12,965 nt of DNA from Melioribacteraceae bacterium (GTDB taxonomy: Bacteria; Bacteroidota; Ignavibacteria; Ignavibacteriales; Melioribacteraceae). The notes beneath the pieces are model-generated. The model made no database searches. It saw only the letters and a program-made list of their open reading frames with translations, and was not told the origin of the DNA. How positions within the stretch are numbered: position 1 is the stretch's first letter; each line of letters starts with the position of its first letter. The stretch covers positions 1 to 12,965 of the forward strand of contig WFQV01000094.1 in NCBI GenBank assembly GCA_015486905.1, read 5' to 3'. The position numbers and the translations under genes are program-made. This document shows, one piece after another, positions 6,761 to 12,965 of this stretch.

Positions 6761-6914
6761 ATTCTATCTTCCTTCTTTTTACATTCTAAAATATTATGAA
6801 TGATAAAATAAATTATTGTTTTTGTTTGTGCAAATCTTTAATGAAAAAATGCAAGTTTTTTTTCTTCTTTTAAGTTAAATTTACATTTTAATTTTAGAAA
6901 AAATCGTATTGACA
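6761..6914. promoter_or_regulatory. Divergent promoter region between the MarR gene and galE
   Basis: This very AT-rich gap must carry the outward promoters of both genes. I see two small inverted repeats that could be operators: CATTC (6782-6786) with GAATG (6798-6802), and TTTG-TG-CAAA (6825-6834). Neither is a strong MarR-type palindrome. TTTACA (6880-6885) could be a -35 box for galE, but no good -10 box follows at the right distance. Confidence 0.4.
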
Positions 6915-7889
6915 ATGAAGGTATTAGTAACCGGCGGTGCCGGCTATATCGGCTCCCATTTTGTTAAATATTTAATTCAAAATAGCTATGACGTTGTTGT
7001 ATTCGACAACCTTTCACGCGGACACCTCGAGGCTGTCCATCCGAAAGCGGAATTTGAAAATGTTGACATACTTGATTTTCCAAAGCTAACTTCGACATTA
7101 AAGAAATATGATATTGACGCTTGTGTCCACTTTGCCGCATTTGCTTATGTGGGTGAATCGGTTGAAAAGCCCGATATTTACTACACGAACAATGTTGTCG
7201 GCAGTTTGAATTTAATTAAGGCACTGACTAATGCGGAAGTAAAGAAGTTTGTTTTTTCTTCCACCTGTTCGGTTTACGGGAACGATGTAAAAATCCCTAT
7301 TTCCGAATCTCAGCCTGCAAACCCCATCAATCCTTACGCTCAAACCAAGTTAATAATTGAAAAAATTCTTAACGATTTTGAAAACGCTTACGGATTAAAA
7401 TACGCGGCACTCCGCTATTTCAACGCTGCAGGAGCTGACGAGGAAGGCGAATTAGGCGAAAGCCACGACCCTGAACCGCATTTGATTCCCTTGGTATTAC
7501 AAACCGCGTTGGGTAAAAGAGACAAAATTTTCATCTTCGGCGACGACTATCCCACACCCGATGGCACTTGCATAAGGGACTACATTCACATTCAAGATTT
7601 AGCGGATGCACACCTCAGAGCGTTGAATTATTTGGAGAGCGAAAATAAATCTTTGATTGTTAATTTGGGAACCGGCGACGGCTACTCCGTAAAAGAAATA
7701 ATTGAGACCGCAAGGAAAATTACGGGCAAAGAGATACCGGCTGAAGTTACCGGGCGCCGCCCTGGCGACCCGCCGGCGCTGGTAGCGGATAATTCCAAAG
7801 CCGAAAAGATTTTAGGTTGGAAGCCAAAAAGGAAAATCGATGAAATTATTACCACTGCTTGGCGGTGGCATCAAAACCCGAAGTTTTGA
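6915..7889 (+). CDS. galE: UDP-glucose 4-epimerase
   Basis: It interconverts UDP-glucose and UDP-galactose using tightly bound NAD+, supplying galactose for cell-surface glycans and linking to galactose breakdown. It has 324 residues from the ATG at 6915, normal for GalE. The frame extends to a TTG at 6909, adding only two residues, but the ATG directly before KVLVTGGAGYIGSHF fits the family start. The NAD-binding loop is GGAGYIG (7-13). HFAAFAYVGESV (72-83) is close to the GalE consensus. SST (115-117) and Tyr141-xxx-Lys145 (YAQTK) form the catalytic set, and LRYFNAAGA follows. No Shine-Dalgarno sequence is visible before the start. It is the first gene of the rightward sugar block, with rmlC 17 bp after it. 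It could accept N-acetylated sugars as well, which sequence alone does not settle. Confidence 0.93.
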   Translation: MKVLVTGGAGYIGSHFVKYLIQNSYDVVVFDNLSRGHLEAVHPKAEFENVDILDFPKLTSTLKKYDIDACVHFAAFAYVGESVEKPDIYYTNNVVGSLNLIKALTNAEVKKFVFSSTCSVYGNDVKIPISESQPANPINPYAQTKLIIEKILNDFENAYGLKYAALRYFNAAGADEEGELGESHDPEPHLIPLVLQTALGKRDKIFIFGDDYPTPDGTCIRDYIHIQDLADAHLRALNYLESENKSLIVNLGTGDGYSVKEIIETARKITGKEIPAEVTGRRPGDPPALVADNSKAEKILGWKPKRKIDEIITTAWRWHQNPKF

Positions 7890-7906
7890 AAAAAGGAAAT
7901 CATTAA

Positions 7907-8455
7907 ATGACAGTTGAAAAAACTTTTATAGACGGCTTACTTGTAATTACACCACGTGTATTTAATGACGCGAGAGGCTACTTTTTTGAGTCGTTTCAAT
8001 CTCAAAGATTTAAAAAAGCAGGAATCAATTTTGATTTTGTGCAGGACAACATTTCAAAATCCACGAAAGGAACCGTACGCGGTTTGCATTACCAAGTAGG
8101 CGAATTTGCTCAGGGTAAACTTTGCGAAGTAATTTACGGTAAGGTGCTTGACGTTGCGGTTGACATCCGCTTCGGCTCACCCACTTTCGGAAAATATTTT
8201 GCCGTTGAACTTTCGGAAGAAAATCACAAACAGCTTTGGATTCCCCCCGGCTTTGCGCATGGCTTCGAAGCGCTTTCTGAAACTGTAATATTTCATTACA
8301 AATGTACGGCATTCTACAACAAAGATTCAGAGCGTGCTATTATTTTCAACGATCAAAATTTGAACATCCCTTGGAGAACAAAGAACCCTATTGTCTCCGA
8401 AAAAGATTTGACGGCAAAAAAATTTAACGAAATAGAGAAAGATTTTAACTATTAG
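7907..8455 (+). CDS. rmlC: dTDP-4-dehydrorhamnose 3,5-epimerase
   Basis: This is the third enzyme of dTDP-L-rhamnose synthesis, epimerising dTDP-4-keto-6-deoxyglucose at C3 and C5 before reduction by RmlD. The 182-residue length is typical of this cupin-fold homodimer. Visible motifs: DARGYFFESF (21-30) and FVQDNISKS (44-52) in the substrate site, the catalytic His61 in RGLHYQ, the strand motif WIPPGFAHGF (111-120), catalytic Tyr131 in HYKCTAFY, and the late SEKD (163-166). AAAGGA (7890s) precedes the ATG. It is flanked closely by galE and ugd rather than rmlA or rmlB; rmlD lies 2.3 kb downstream in the same direction. A related 3- or 5-epimerase for another deoxysugar is possible, but the catalytic residues match RmlC. 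Confidence 0.93.
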   Translation: MTVEKTFIDGLLVITPRVFNDARGYFFESFQSQRFKKAGINFDFVQDNISKSTKGTVRGLHYQVGEFAQGKLCEVIYGKVLDVAVDIRFGSPTFGKYFAVELSEENHKQLWIPPGFAHGFEALSETVIFHYKCTAFYNKDSERAIIFNDQNLNIPWRTKNPIVSEKDLTAKKFNEIEKDFNY

Positions 8456-8473
8456 AAACAGGAGTAAAAAATA

Positions 8474-9805
8474 ATGAATTTAGCTGTAATTGGAACAGGT
8501 TACGTCGGATTGGTTTCCGGTACTTGCTTTGCTGAAATGGGAAACAATGTGGTGTGCGTCGATAACGACCAGGAAAAATTAAATAAGTTAAAGAACAAAG
8601 AAGTTACTATTTACGAACCCGGTCTTGAAGTCCTTTTCAAAAGAAATGTTGAGCAGGAAAGACTTCATTTTACAGGCGATTTGGAATACGCGGTTTTAAA
8701 TTCAGAAATTATTTTCTTTTGCTTACCCACACCGCAGGACGAGGACGGCTCGGCAGATTTGAAGTACGTGTTCAAAGTGGCTGATGACGTCGGCAGCATC
8801 CTTAAGCAAAGAGGTGAAGACGATTTTAAAATTATTGTAAACAAAAGTACCGTCCCGGTTGGAACCTCCAAAGCCGTTACGGACAAGCTCAAAAAATACG
8901 GACTGGAAAAATTCGAGGTTGTTTCCAACCCTGAATTCCTCAGAGAAGGTTTTGCGGTTGATGATTTTATGAAGCCGGACAGAATAGTTATCGGAGCTTC
9001 GAGCGACTTTGCAATGAAAAAAATGAAGAAACTTTACGAACCTTTCGTTCGACAGGGTAACCCTATTTTGGAAATGGACCCGCCAAGTGCGGAAGTCACA
9101 AAATACGCGGCTAATTCTTACCTTGCAATGAGAATAACATTTATGAACGAGCTCGCTAACTTCTGCGAAGCTGCCGGCGCTAATGTCGATTTGGTTCGCA
9201 AAGGAATGGGAACGGACAGCCGAATAGGTAAAAGATTTCTTTTCCCCGGAATCGGTTACGGCGGCTCTTGCTTTCCAAAAGACGTTAAAGCCCTTGTGAA
9301 AACTTCAAATGGTTTTAATAATAAAATCTCTTTGCTTGAATTGGTTGACAAAGTGAACGAACAACAAAAACATGTCTTGGTGAAAAAAGTTAAAAACTAT
9401 TTCGGTGAAGACTTGCATGGCAAAAAGTTTGCCGTTTGGGGGCTTGCGTTCAAACCGAACACCGACGATATGCGCGAAGCTCCATCAATTGTGATTATTA
9501 ACGATTTGCTTAACGCCGGCGCCGAAGTGGAAGCCTACGACCCCGAAGCAATGGAAAACGCAAAACGTTTTTACTTGGGCGAAAAAATCTCTTACGGTTC
9601 CAATATGTACGAAACGCTTGAGGACAAAGACGCTCTCCTAATTCTTACCGAGTGGAACGAATTCCGCAATCCCGACTTTGCTAAAATCAACGATGCGCTT
9701 AAATCCAAAATTATTTTTGACGGTAGGAATATTTACAAGACCGAGCAAATGAAAGAGTTGGGCTTTGTTTATTTTAGCATTGGAAGACAACCGGTTAACG
9801 CTTAA
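8474..9805 (+). CDS. ugd: UDP-glucose 6-dehydrogenase
   Basis: It oxidises UDP-glucose to UDP-glucuronate with two NAD+, providing a precursor of acidic capsule or exopolysaccharide and of UDP-xylose or UDP-galacturonate. The 443-residue length is standard for the family. The N-terminal NAD-binding domain begins MNLAVIGTGYVGL, with VVCVDND binding NAD. The central domain contains NKSTVPVGT (123-131) and NPEFLREGFAVDD (152-164). The catalytic cysteine is Cys266 in GYGGSCFPKD. The C-terminal UDP-binding domain contains VWGLAFKPNTDDMREAPS (321-338). AGGAG (8460-8464) precedes the ATG, and rmlC ends 18 bp upstream, so the genes are probably co-transcribed. A hairpin follows the stop. No residue looks abnormal. 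Confidence 0.96.
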   Translation: MNLAVIGTGYVGLVSGTCFAEMGNNVVCVDNDQEKLNKLKNKEVTIYEPGLEVLFKRNVEQERLHFTGDLEYAVLNSEIIFFCLPTPQDEDGSADLKYVFKVADDVGSILKQRGEDDFKIIVNKSTVPVGTSKAVTDKLKKYGLEKFEVVSNPEFLREGFAVDDFMKPDRIVIGASSDFAMKKMKKLYEPFVRQGNPILEMDPPSAEVTKYAANSYLAMRITFMNELANFCEAAGANVDLVRKGMGTDSRIGKRFLFPGIGYGGSCFPKDVKALVKTSNGFNNKISLLELVDKVNEQQKHVLVKKVKNYFGEDLHGKKFAVWGLAFKPNTDDMREAPSIVIINDLLNAGAEVEAYDPEAMENAKRFYLGEKISYGSNMYETLEDKDALLILTEWNEFRNPDFAKINDALKSKIIFDGRNIYKTEQMKELGFVYFSIGRQPVNA

Positions 9806-9816
9806 TTTTAATTCAA

Positions 9817-9848
9817 AAGGCTTTCGATTTTTTACTAACGGAAGCCTT
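9817..9848 (+). terminator. Hairpin after ugd, weak terminator or attenuator
   Basis: AAGGCTTTCG (9817-9826) pairs with CGGAAGCCTT (9839-9848), ten pairs including one G-U, around a 12-base T-rich loop. The run of six Ts comes about 10 bases after the stem (9858-9863) rather than directly, so termination may be partial or the hairpin may mark a processing point. It separates galE-rmlC-ugd from the pfkB-rmlD-HAD group. Confidence 0.5.
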
Positions 9849-9875
9849 CTAAATTCCCTTTTTTCTTAATCGACA

Positions 9876-10775
9876 ATGAGATTTCTTCTAATAGGACATA
9901 CGGTAAAAGACGTAATTTCTTTTAACGGCGAAACAACGGTAAAACCCGGCGGGCTATTTTACTCCGCTTCGGGACTTGTAAACATTGCCGGAAATCGAGA
10001 TGAAATATTTTTACTCACTTCTTACGATGAAAAAAATTCCAAAATGCTCGAGCCACTCTATTCGAAGTGCAATTTAAAATTCTCTCAAACCGTTCCACAA
10101 ATGCCGACAATTCACTTAACTCTTTTTGAAAACAAAGAGCGGCTTGAGCAATACGAAAATATTACGGACAAATTAAAAATAGAAAATTTGCTCGATTCCG
10201 ATATTAAATTCGACGGCATTTTAATTAATATGATTACCGGTTTTGAAATTACCGCAGAAGATGTTTTAAGATTAAGAAAGAAATTCTCTTGCAAAATTTA
10301 CTTTGACGTCCACAGCCTTTCGAGAGGAATGGACAAAGATAAGAAAAGGTATTCAAGAAAAATTCCCGATGTTAAAAATTGGCTCTCGAATATTGACATC
10401 GTTCAGGCGAACGAGAACGAAATTTTAACTTTAAGCAAACAGCAAAACGAAATTGAAATAGCGCGGGAGGTTTTTTCTTACGGACCTAAAATTTTACTTA
10501 AAACAATGGGGAAGAAAGGCGTACGTGCTTACTATTTAGACGGTGAAGAGATAACATCTTTGTTTTTGCCGGCAATAAAAATCAACTCAATAAATCAAGT
10601 GGGCTGCGGCGATGTTTTTGGGGCGTCTTTCTTTTATTCTTATATTTCGGGAAAAGATTTGGCTTACTCTCTCCGCTTTGCCAATACTGGTGGAGGGATT
10701 GTAACAAACTACGAAACGTTTCAAGATTACGAGGAGTTAAAGACAGACATTGAGAAAAGGTTTGTAGAAAGATGA
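9876..10775 (+). CDS. PfkB-family carbohydrate kinase, substrate unknown
   Basis: This 299-residue enzyme belongs to the ribokinase/PfkB superfamily, which phosphorylates sugars, nucleosides or related alcohols with ATP. The second PfkB signature is clear: INQVGCGDVFGASFFYSYI with Gly243-Cys-Gly-Asp246, where Asp246 is the catalytic base, GCGD replacing the more common GAGD. At the N-terminus GHTVKD (7-12) and KPGGLFYSASGL (23-34) replace the usual GG-xx-N-xA motif, with Phe/Tyr-Ser where ribokinase has Asn, so the substrate pocket differs from ribokinase and fructokinase. The ANENE motif (178-182) matches the family. No Shine-Dalgarno sequence precedes the ATG. The stop overlaps the rmlD start by 4 bp (ATGA), so the two are translationally coupled. 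A sugar that feeds surface glycan synthesis is a reasonable guess, not a finding. Confidence 0.88.
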   Translation: MRFLLIGHTVKDVISFNGETTVKPGGLFYSASGLVNIAGNRDEIFLLTSYDEKNSKMLEPLYSKCNLKFSQTVPQMPTIHLTLFENKERLEQYENITDKLKIENLLDSDIKFDGILINMITGFEITAEDVLRLRKKFSCKIYFDVHSLSRGMDKDKKRYSRKIPDVKNWLSNIDIVQANENEILTLSKQQNEIEIAREVFSYGPKILLKTMGKKGVRAYYLDGEEITSLFLPAIKINSINQVGCGDVFGASFFYSYISGKDLAYSLRFANTGGGIVTNYETFQDYEELKTDIEKRFVER

Positions 10776-11689
10776 TTTCACCGAAAGATTTTATTAAAAA
10801 AAGAATTCTGATTGTTGGCTCCAACGGTATGTTGGGCCAGCGTTTAACCGAATATTTTTTGGCTAAGGAAGAAGTCGAACTTTTGGCTTCTTCAGCGGAA
10901 GACGAATCTTTTATTCCAGGCGTTGCCTTTCGCAAAATAGACATTACACACAAAGAGGAAGTAAAAAAAATAATTAACGACTTCTACCCGGATGTAATAA
11001 TAAACACAGCCGCTTACACAAACGTTGACGGCTGCGAAAGCAATAGAGAATTAGCTTGGGGCGTTAACGTAACGGGTGTTGCTAATTTAACGCATTACGC
11101 TTGGGCATGTGATGCGCACATGATTCACATCTCCTCGGATTACGTTTTTGACGGTGAAAACGGCCCTTACACGGAAAACGACATGGTGCACCCCGTTTCT
11201 TATTACGGCAGAACAAAACTTGCAAGCGAGAATACTTTGCGCGGCAGTGGGGTTTTCGGCACAATAATAAGAACAAACGTGCTTTACGGTCCGGCTAAAT
11301 ACGGTCGTCCAGATTTCGTTAAGTGGGTGGTAAATTCCTTGCGTGAAGGGAAAACAATTCGCATCGTTACCGACCAAATTAATAACCCTACTTACATCGA
11401 CGATTTGGTTTCGGCAATTTTAAGAATAGTAGATTACACCAAAGAAGGACTTTACCACATCGGCGGAAAAGAATTTCTCTCACGGTTTGATTTTACTTTA
11501 AGAATAGCCGATTTCTTTGGTTTGGACAAAAACTTAATCCTTCCTATAAAAACAGCCGAACTAAATCAAGCAGCTAAGAGACCCTTAAAATCGGGGTTAA
11601 TTACTCTTAAAGCCGAATCGGAGTTAGGGTACTCCCCGCGCGAAATTGAAGAAACTTTTCAATTAATGAAAATAGAACTGAATCTTTAA
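10772..11689 (+). CDS. rmlD: dTDP-4-dehydrorhamnose reductase
   Basis: The last step of dTDP-L-rhamnose synthesis: NAD(P)H-dependent reduction of the 4-keto group. This 305-residue protein is an extended short-chain dehydrogenase. The nucleotide-binding loop is GSNGMLG (16-22), preceded by about ten extra residues. NTAAYTNVDGCE (78-89) is the RmlD-typical segment. SSDYVFDG (121-128) provides the active-site Ser/Asp, and the catalytic pair is Tyr145-xxx-Lys149 (YGRTK). DQINNPTY (201-208) in the C-terminal half binds sugar nucleotide. The start lies inside the end of the kinase gene (ATGA overlap) and no later ATG would keep the Rossmann strand. The HAD phosphatase gene starts 14 bp downstream. 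Some RmlD-like proteins act on other 4-keto sugars; the nearby rmlC favours rhamnose. Confidence 0.9.
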   Translation: MISPKDFIKKRILIVGSNGMLGQRLTEYFLAKEEVELLASSAEDESFIPGVAFRKIDITHKEEVKKIINDFYPDVIINTAAYTNVDGCESNRELAWGVNVTGVANLTHYAWACDAHMIHISSDYVFDGENGPYTENDMVHPVSYYGRTKLASENTLRGSGVFGTIIRTNVLYGPAKYGRPDFVKWVVNSLREGKTIRIVTDQINNPTYIDDLVSAILRIVDYTKEGLYHIGGKEFLSRFDFTLRIADFFGLDKNLILPIKTAELNQAAKRPLKSGLITLKAESELGYSPREIEETFQLMKIELNL

Positions 11690-11703
11690 TAAGAGAGTTG
11701 GAA

Positions 11704-12495
11704 ATGTTTGATAAATACGAGGGCTTCATTTTTGATTTGGATGGAACAATTTACCGCGGTAATAAATTAATTCATGGTGCAAGAGAAACGGTAAACATAC
11801 TTAAAGAAAGGGGCAAAGACATTATTTTCGTTTCGAATAAAACCACCGAGACGGCTTTCGATTATTACCGTTTTCTTTCGGCAAAAGGATTGAATATTTC
11901 TTACGAACAGATAGTTACCTCAAGTCAATCCGTGCGTAAATATTTCGGAAACGATAACACAAGTGTCAAATTTTTTGCAATCGGAGAAGAAAAGTTCATT
12001 ACAGAGATTACTGAAAGCGGGGCGGTGTTCTCAAGAAATCCCGAAGAAATTGAAGCTGTAATTGTTACGCTTGACAAAGGGGTGAACTTTGAAAAATTGG
12101 AAATTGCCGCCAAGTCGCTTGAAAACGGAGCCCTATTCTTTGCCGCCAATATTGACGATACTTGCCCTGTGGACGGGGGTGAAATTACCGACGCCGGTTC
12201 AATAATTATCGCACTGGAAAAAAGAACGGGCAAAAAATTGGAAGACCACTTCGGAAAACCCTCGCACCATATATTCGAAATAATCGAATCTAAAATGAAA
12301 TTCTCAAAGGATAAATATTTAATTGTGGGCGATAGGTTATTAACCGACATTAAAATGGGAAACGATTTCGGAGTTGACACGGCACTTGTTTCTACGGGAG
12401 TGAAAAATTTCTTTGATTTACATTCCGATATTATTCCCACTTACAAAATTTCAAGCGTTGCGGAAATTTTAAAGACAAAGGATGTAAAAGTTTAA
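11704..12495 (+). CDS. HAD-superfamily phosphatase, NagD-like (class IIA)
   Basis: This predicted cytoplasmic phosphatase removes phosphate from a small molecule, often a sugar phosphate or nucleotide. It has 263 residues from the ATG at 11704. The frame opens at TTG 11698, but AGAGAG (11692-11697) is spaced for the ATG. Motif I is FDLDGT with nucleophile Asp11 and acid Asp13; motif II is VSN (Ser44); motif III is Lys185 in FGKPS; motif IV is VGDRLLTDIKMG with Asp210 and Asp215. The cap lies between motifs II and III and includes FFAANIDDTCPVDGG (145-159) and AGS, as in NagD, 4-nitrophenylphosphatase and phosphoglycolate phosphatase relatives. The substrate cannot be read from sequence. It is the last gene of the run and may act with the upstream PfkB kinase on a shared sugar pool. 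I see no terminator after it. Confidence 0.9.
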   Translation: MFDKYEGFIFDLDGTIYRGNKLIHGARETVNILKERGKDIIFVSNKTTETAFDYYRFLSAKGLNISYEQIVTSSQSVRKYFGNDNTSVKFFAIGEEKFITEITESGAVFSRNPEEIEAVIVTLDKGVNFEKLEIAAKSLENGALFFAANIDDTCPVDGGEITDAGSIIIALEKRTGKKLEDHFGKPSHHIFEIIESKMKFSKDKYLIVGDRLLTDIKMGNDFGVDTALVSTGVKNFFDLHSDIIPTYKISSVAEILKTKDVKV

Positions 12496-12573
12496 CTGTT
12501 TTTTCGGTACAGGTTTAAAATCGGTGGCAAAAAATAGAAAAATAAGAAAGAAGAAACAAGAAATCCTACTACT

Positions 12574-12686
12574 CCCGACAAGTCGGGATTCGGCTCGACA
12601 GGTCCGCCTTCGCCCTCGCTGCGCTTGACTTCGGCGCGACAGGTCCGCCTTCGCCCTCGCTGCGCTCGGGCTTCGTCGCGACAGGT
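12574..12686. repeat. GC-rich tandem repeat, 41-42 bp unit, with leading palindrome
   Basis: Unit 1 is 12596-12636 (41 bp) and unit 2 is 12637-12678 (42 bp). Their first 30 bp are identical, and a third copy starts at 12679 (CGACAGGT) and breaks off. Each unit boundary has the form TTCGKCK then CGACAGG. Unit 1 has 29 G or C of 41 bases, against roughly 40 percent in the genes around it. Inside unit 2, GCCC (12653-12656) and GGGC (12668-12671) can pair across CTGCG-like sequence. A perfect 6-bp inverted repeat with an AA centre (12574-12587) leads the element. There are no spacers, so it is not CRISPR. Confidence 0.8.
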
Positions 12687-12718
12687 TGGATGGGTGGACA
12701 TCAGATAACAGCAAATTG

Positions 12719-12808
12719 TTAATTTTTAATTTTGACTTTCTAATTTTTAATAGTAAAATCCGAGAAAATCTTAGCGCGGCAAGCCGCAATTAAGAATTAA
12801 GAATGAAA
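12719..12808. repeat. Heptamer tracts TTAATTT (left) and AATTAAG (right) around a palindrome
   Basis: Left tract, in phase: TTAATTT (12719), TTAATTT (12726), TGACTTT (12733), CTAATTT (12740), TTAATAG (12747). Right tract: AATTAAG (12788), AATTAAG (12795), AATGAAA (12802). The right words are near-complements of the left, so the tracts are inverted. They flank a palindrome GCGGC-AA-GCCGC (12776-12787) lying directly against the right tract. Confidence 0.65.
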
Positions 12809-12809
12809 T

Positions 12810-12965
12810 AATCCGTGATAATCTGTGTTATCTGCCTGCCACGCCGAAATGAAATGAAGGCTGGTGGTTAAAGGAAAGAAAAACAACAGACCCGCCTGCC
12901 AGCGGGCAGGTTTGCACGGAAAAATAAACCACAGATTCTCACAGATTAAGCACAGATTCTCACAG
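12810..12965. repeat. Inverted pair of 10/11-bp AATCTGTG arrays around a hairpin
   Basis: On the plus strand AATCCGTGAT (12810) and AATCTGTGTT (12820) are followed by ATCTG (12830). In the opposite orientation CACAGATT occurs at 12930, 12940 and 12951, with CACAG at 12961 cut by the window edge, giving spacings of 10, 11 and 10 bp. Between them CCTGCC (12895-12900) and GGCAGG (12905-12910) form a small hairpin, and another CCTGCC is at 12835-12840. The array continues beyond the window. Confidence 0.75.

Larger units (their letters stand above)
12496..12965. other. Gene-free, repeat-rich intergenic region
   Basis: No credible gene. Open frames on the minus strand at 12469-12789 and 12492-12701 translate the GC-rich repeat into Arg/Ser/Ala-rich text and have no family resemblance. 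The contents are a palindrome CCCGAC-AA-GTCGGG (12574-12587), a 41-42 bp GC-rich tandem repeat, TTAATTT and AATTAAG heptamers, GCGGC-AA-GCCGC (12776-12787), CCTGCC/GGCAGG words, and inverted AATCTGTG arrays, each annotated separately where well supported. Confidence 0.7.

Noticed and set aside
6915..11689. Complete dTDP-rhamnose operon
   Set aside because: Only rmlC and rmlD are present, separated by ugd and a kinase; no rmlA nucleotidyltransferase or rmlB dehydratase occurs in the window.
11925..12440. 171-residue frame antisense to the HAD phosphatase gene
   Set aside because: A shadow of a gene with intact HAD motifs on the plus strand; Ser/Ile/Phe-rich text without domain features.
12469..12789. 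Minus-strand frames of 106 and 69 residues over the GC-rich repeat
   Set aside because: The Arg/Ser/Ala-rich text simply follows the 41-42 bp DNA repeat; there is no start signal or recognisable domain, and one frame runs into the end of the HAD gene.
12574..12965. CRISPR array
   Set aside because: Repeats are directly adjacent or 10-11 bp apart with no unique spacers of uniform length, and no cas genes are present.

Overview
The window looks like a chromosomal piece of an AT-rich, Gram-negative bacterium of the Bacteroidota/Ignavibacteriota group. Pointers are a pair of DUF4252-type exported proteins behind an ECF sigma factor (an arrangement typical of that phylum), two lipoproteins with classic lipoboxes, a GH20 lipoprotein hexosaminidase, and a TAnnTTTG motif upstream of the GH20 gene. 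Placement nearer Ignavibacteria than true Bacteroidetes is an inference from overall gene style and the peculiar repetitive intergenic DNA, not a proven assignment.

Layout. Positions 1-601 are non-coding and full of short-period repeats: a 7-bp family and an 8-bp family, each present twice in opposite orientation. Positions 602-2820 are a four-gene signalling cassette read rightward: ECF sigma factor, one-pass membrane protein (probable anti-sigma factor), exported DUF4252 protein and DUF4252-like lipoprotein. It begins with what looks like an ECF-type promoter (TGTAACA-N16-CGTCTA). Positions 3055-6231 hold a GH20 beta-N-acetylhexosaminidase lipoprotein and a PPK2 polyphosphate kinase, closed by a strong hairpin terminator at 6256-6281. 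A MarR regulator (6311-6760) is the only gene on the minus strand and faces away from the next block. Positions 6915-12495 form a rightward nucleotide-sugar and sugar-phosphate block: galE, rmlC and ugd, then a weak hairpin, then a PfkB-family kinase, rmlD and a NagD-like HAD phosphatase. Positions 12496-12965 are again non-coding and repeat-rich: a GC-rich tandem repeat of 41-42 bp, AATTAAG/TTAATTT heptamers and an inverted pair of AATCTGTG arrays running off the window edge.

How the genes fit together. GalE, Ugd, RmlC and RmlD make or interconvert activated sugars (UDP-galactose, UDP-glucuronate, dTDP-L-rhamnose) for surface polysaccharide. RmlA and RmlB, needed for the rhamnose route, are not in the window. 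The kinase and HAD phosphatase next to rmlD have no substrate that can be read from sequence. The sigma/anti-sigma/DUF4252 cassette is probably a self-regulated envelope signalling unit of unknown purpose. The most unusual material is the organised short-period repeat DNA at both ends and the tightly built ECF-DUF4252 cassette.
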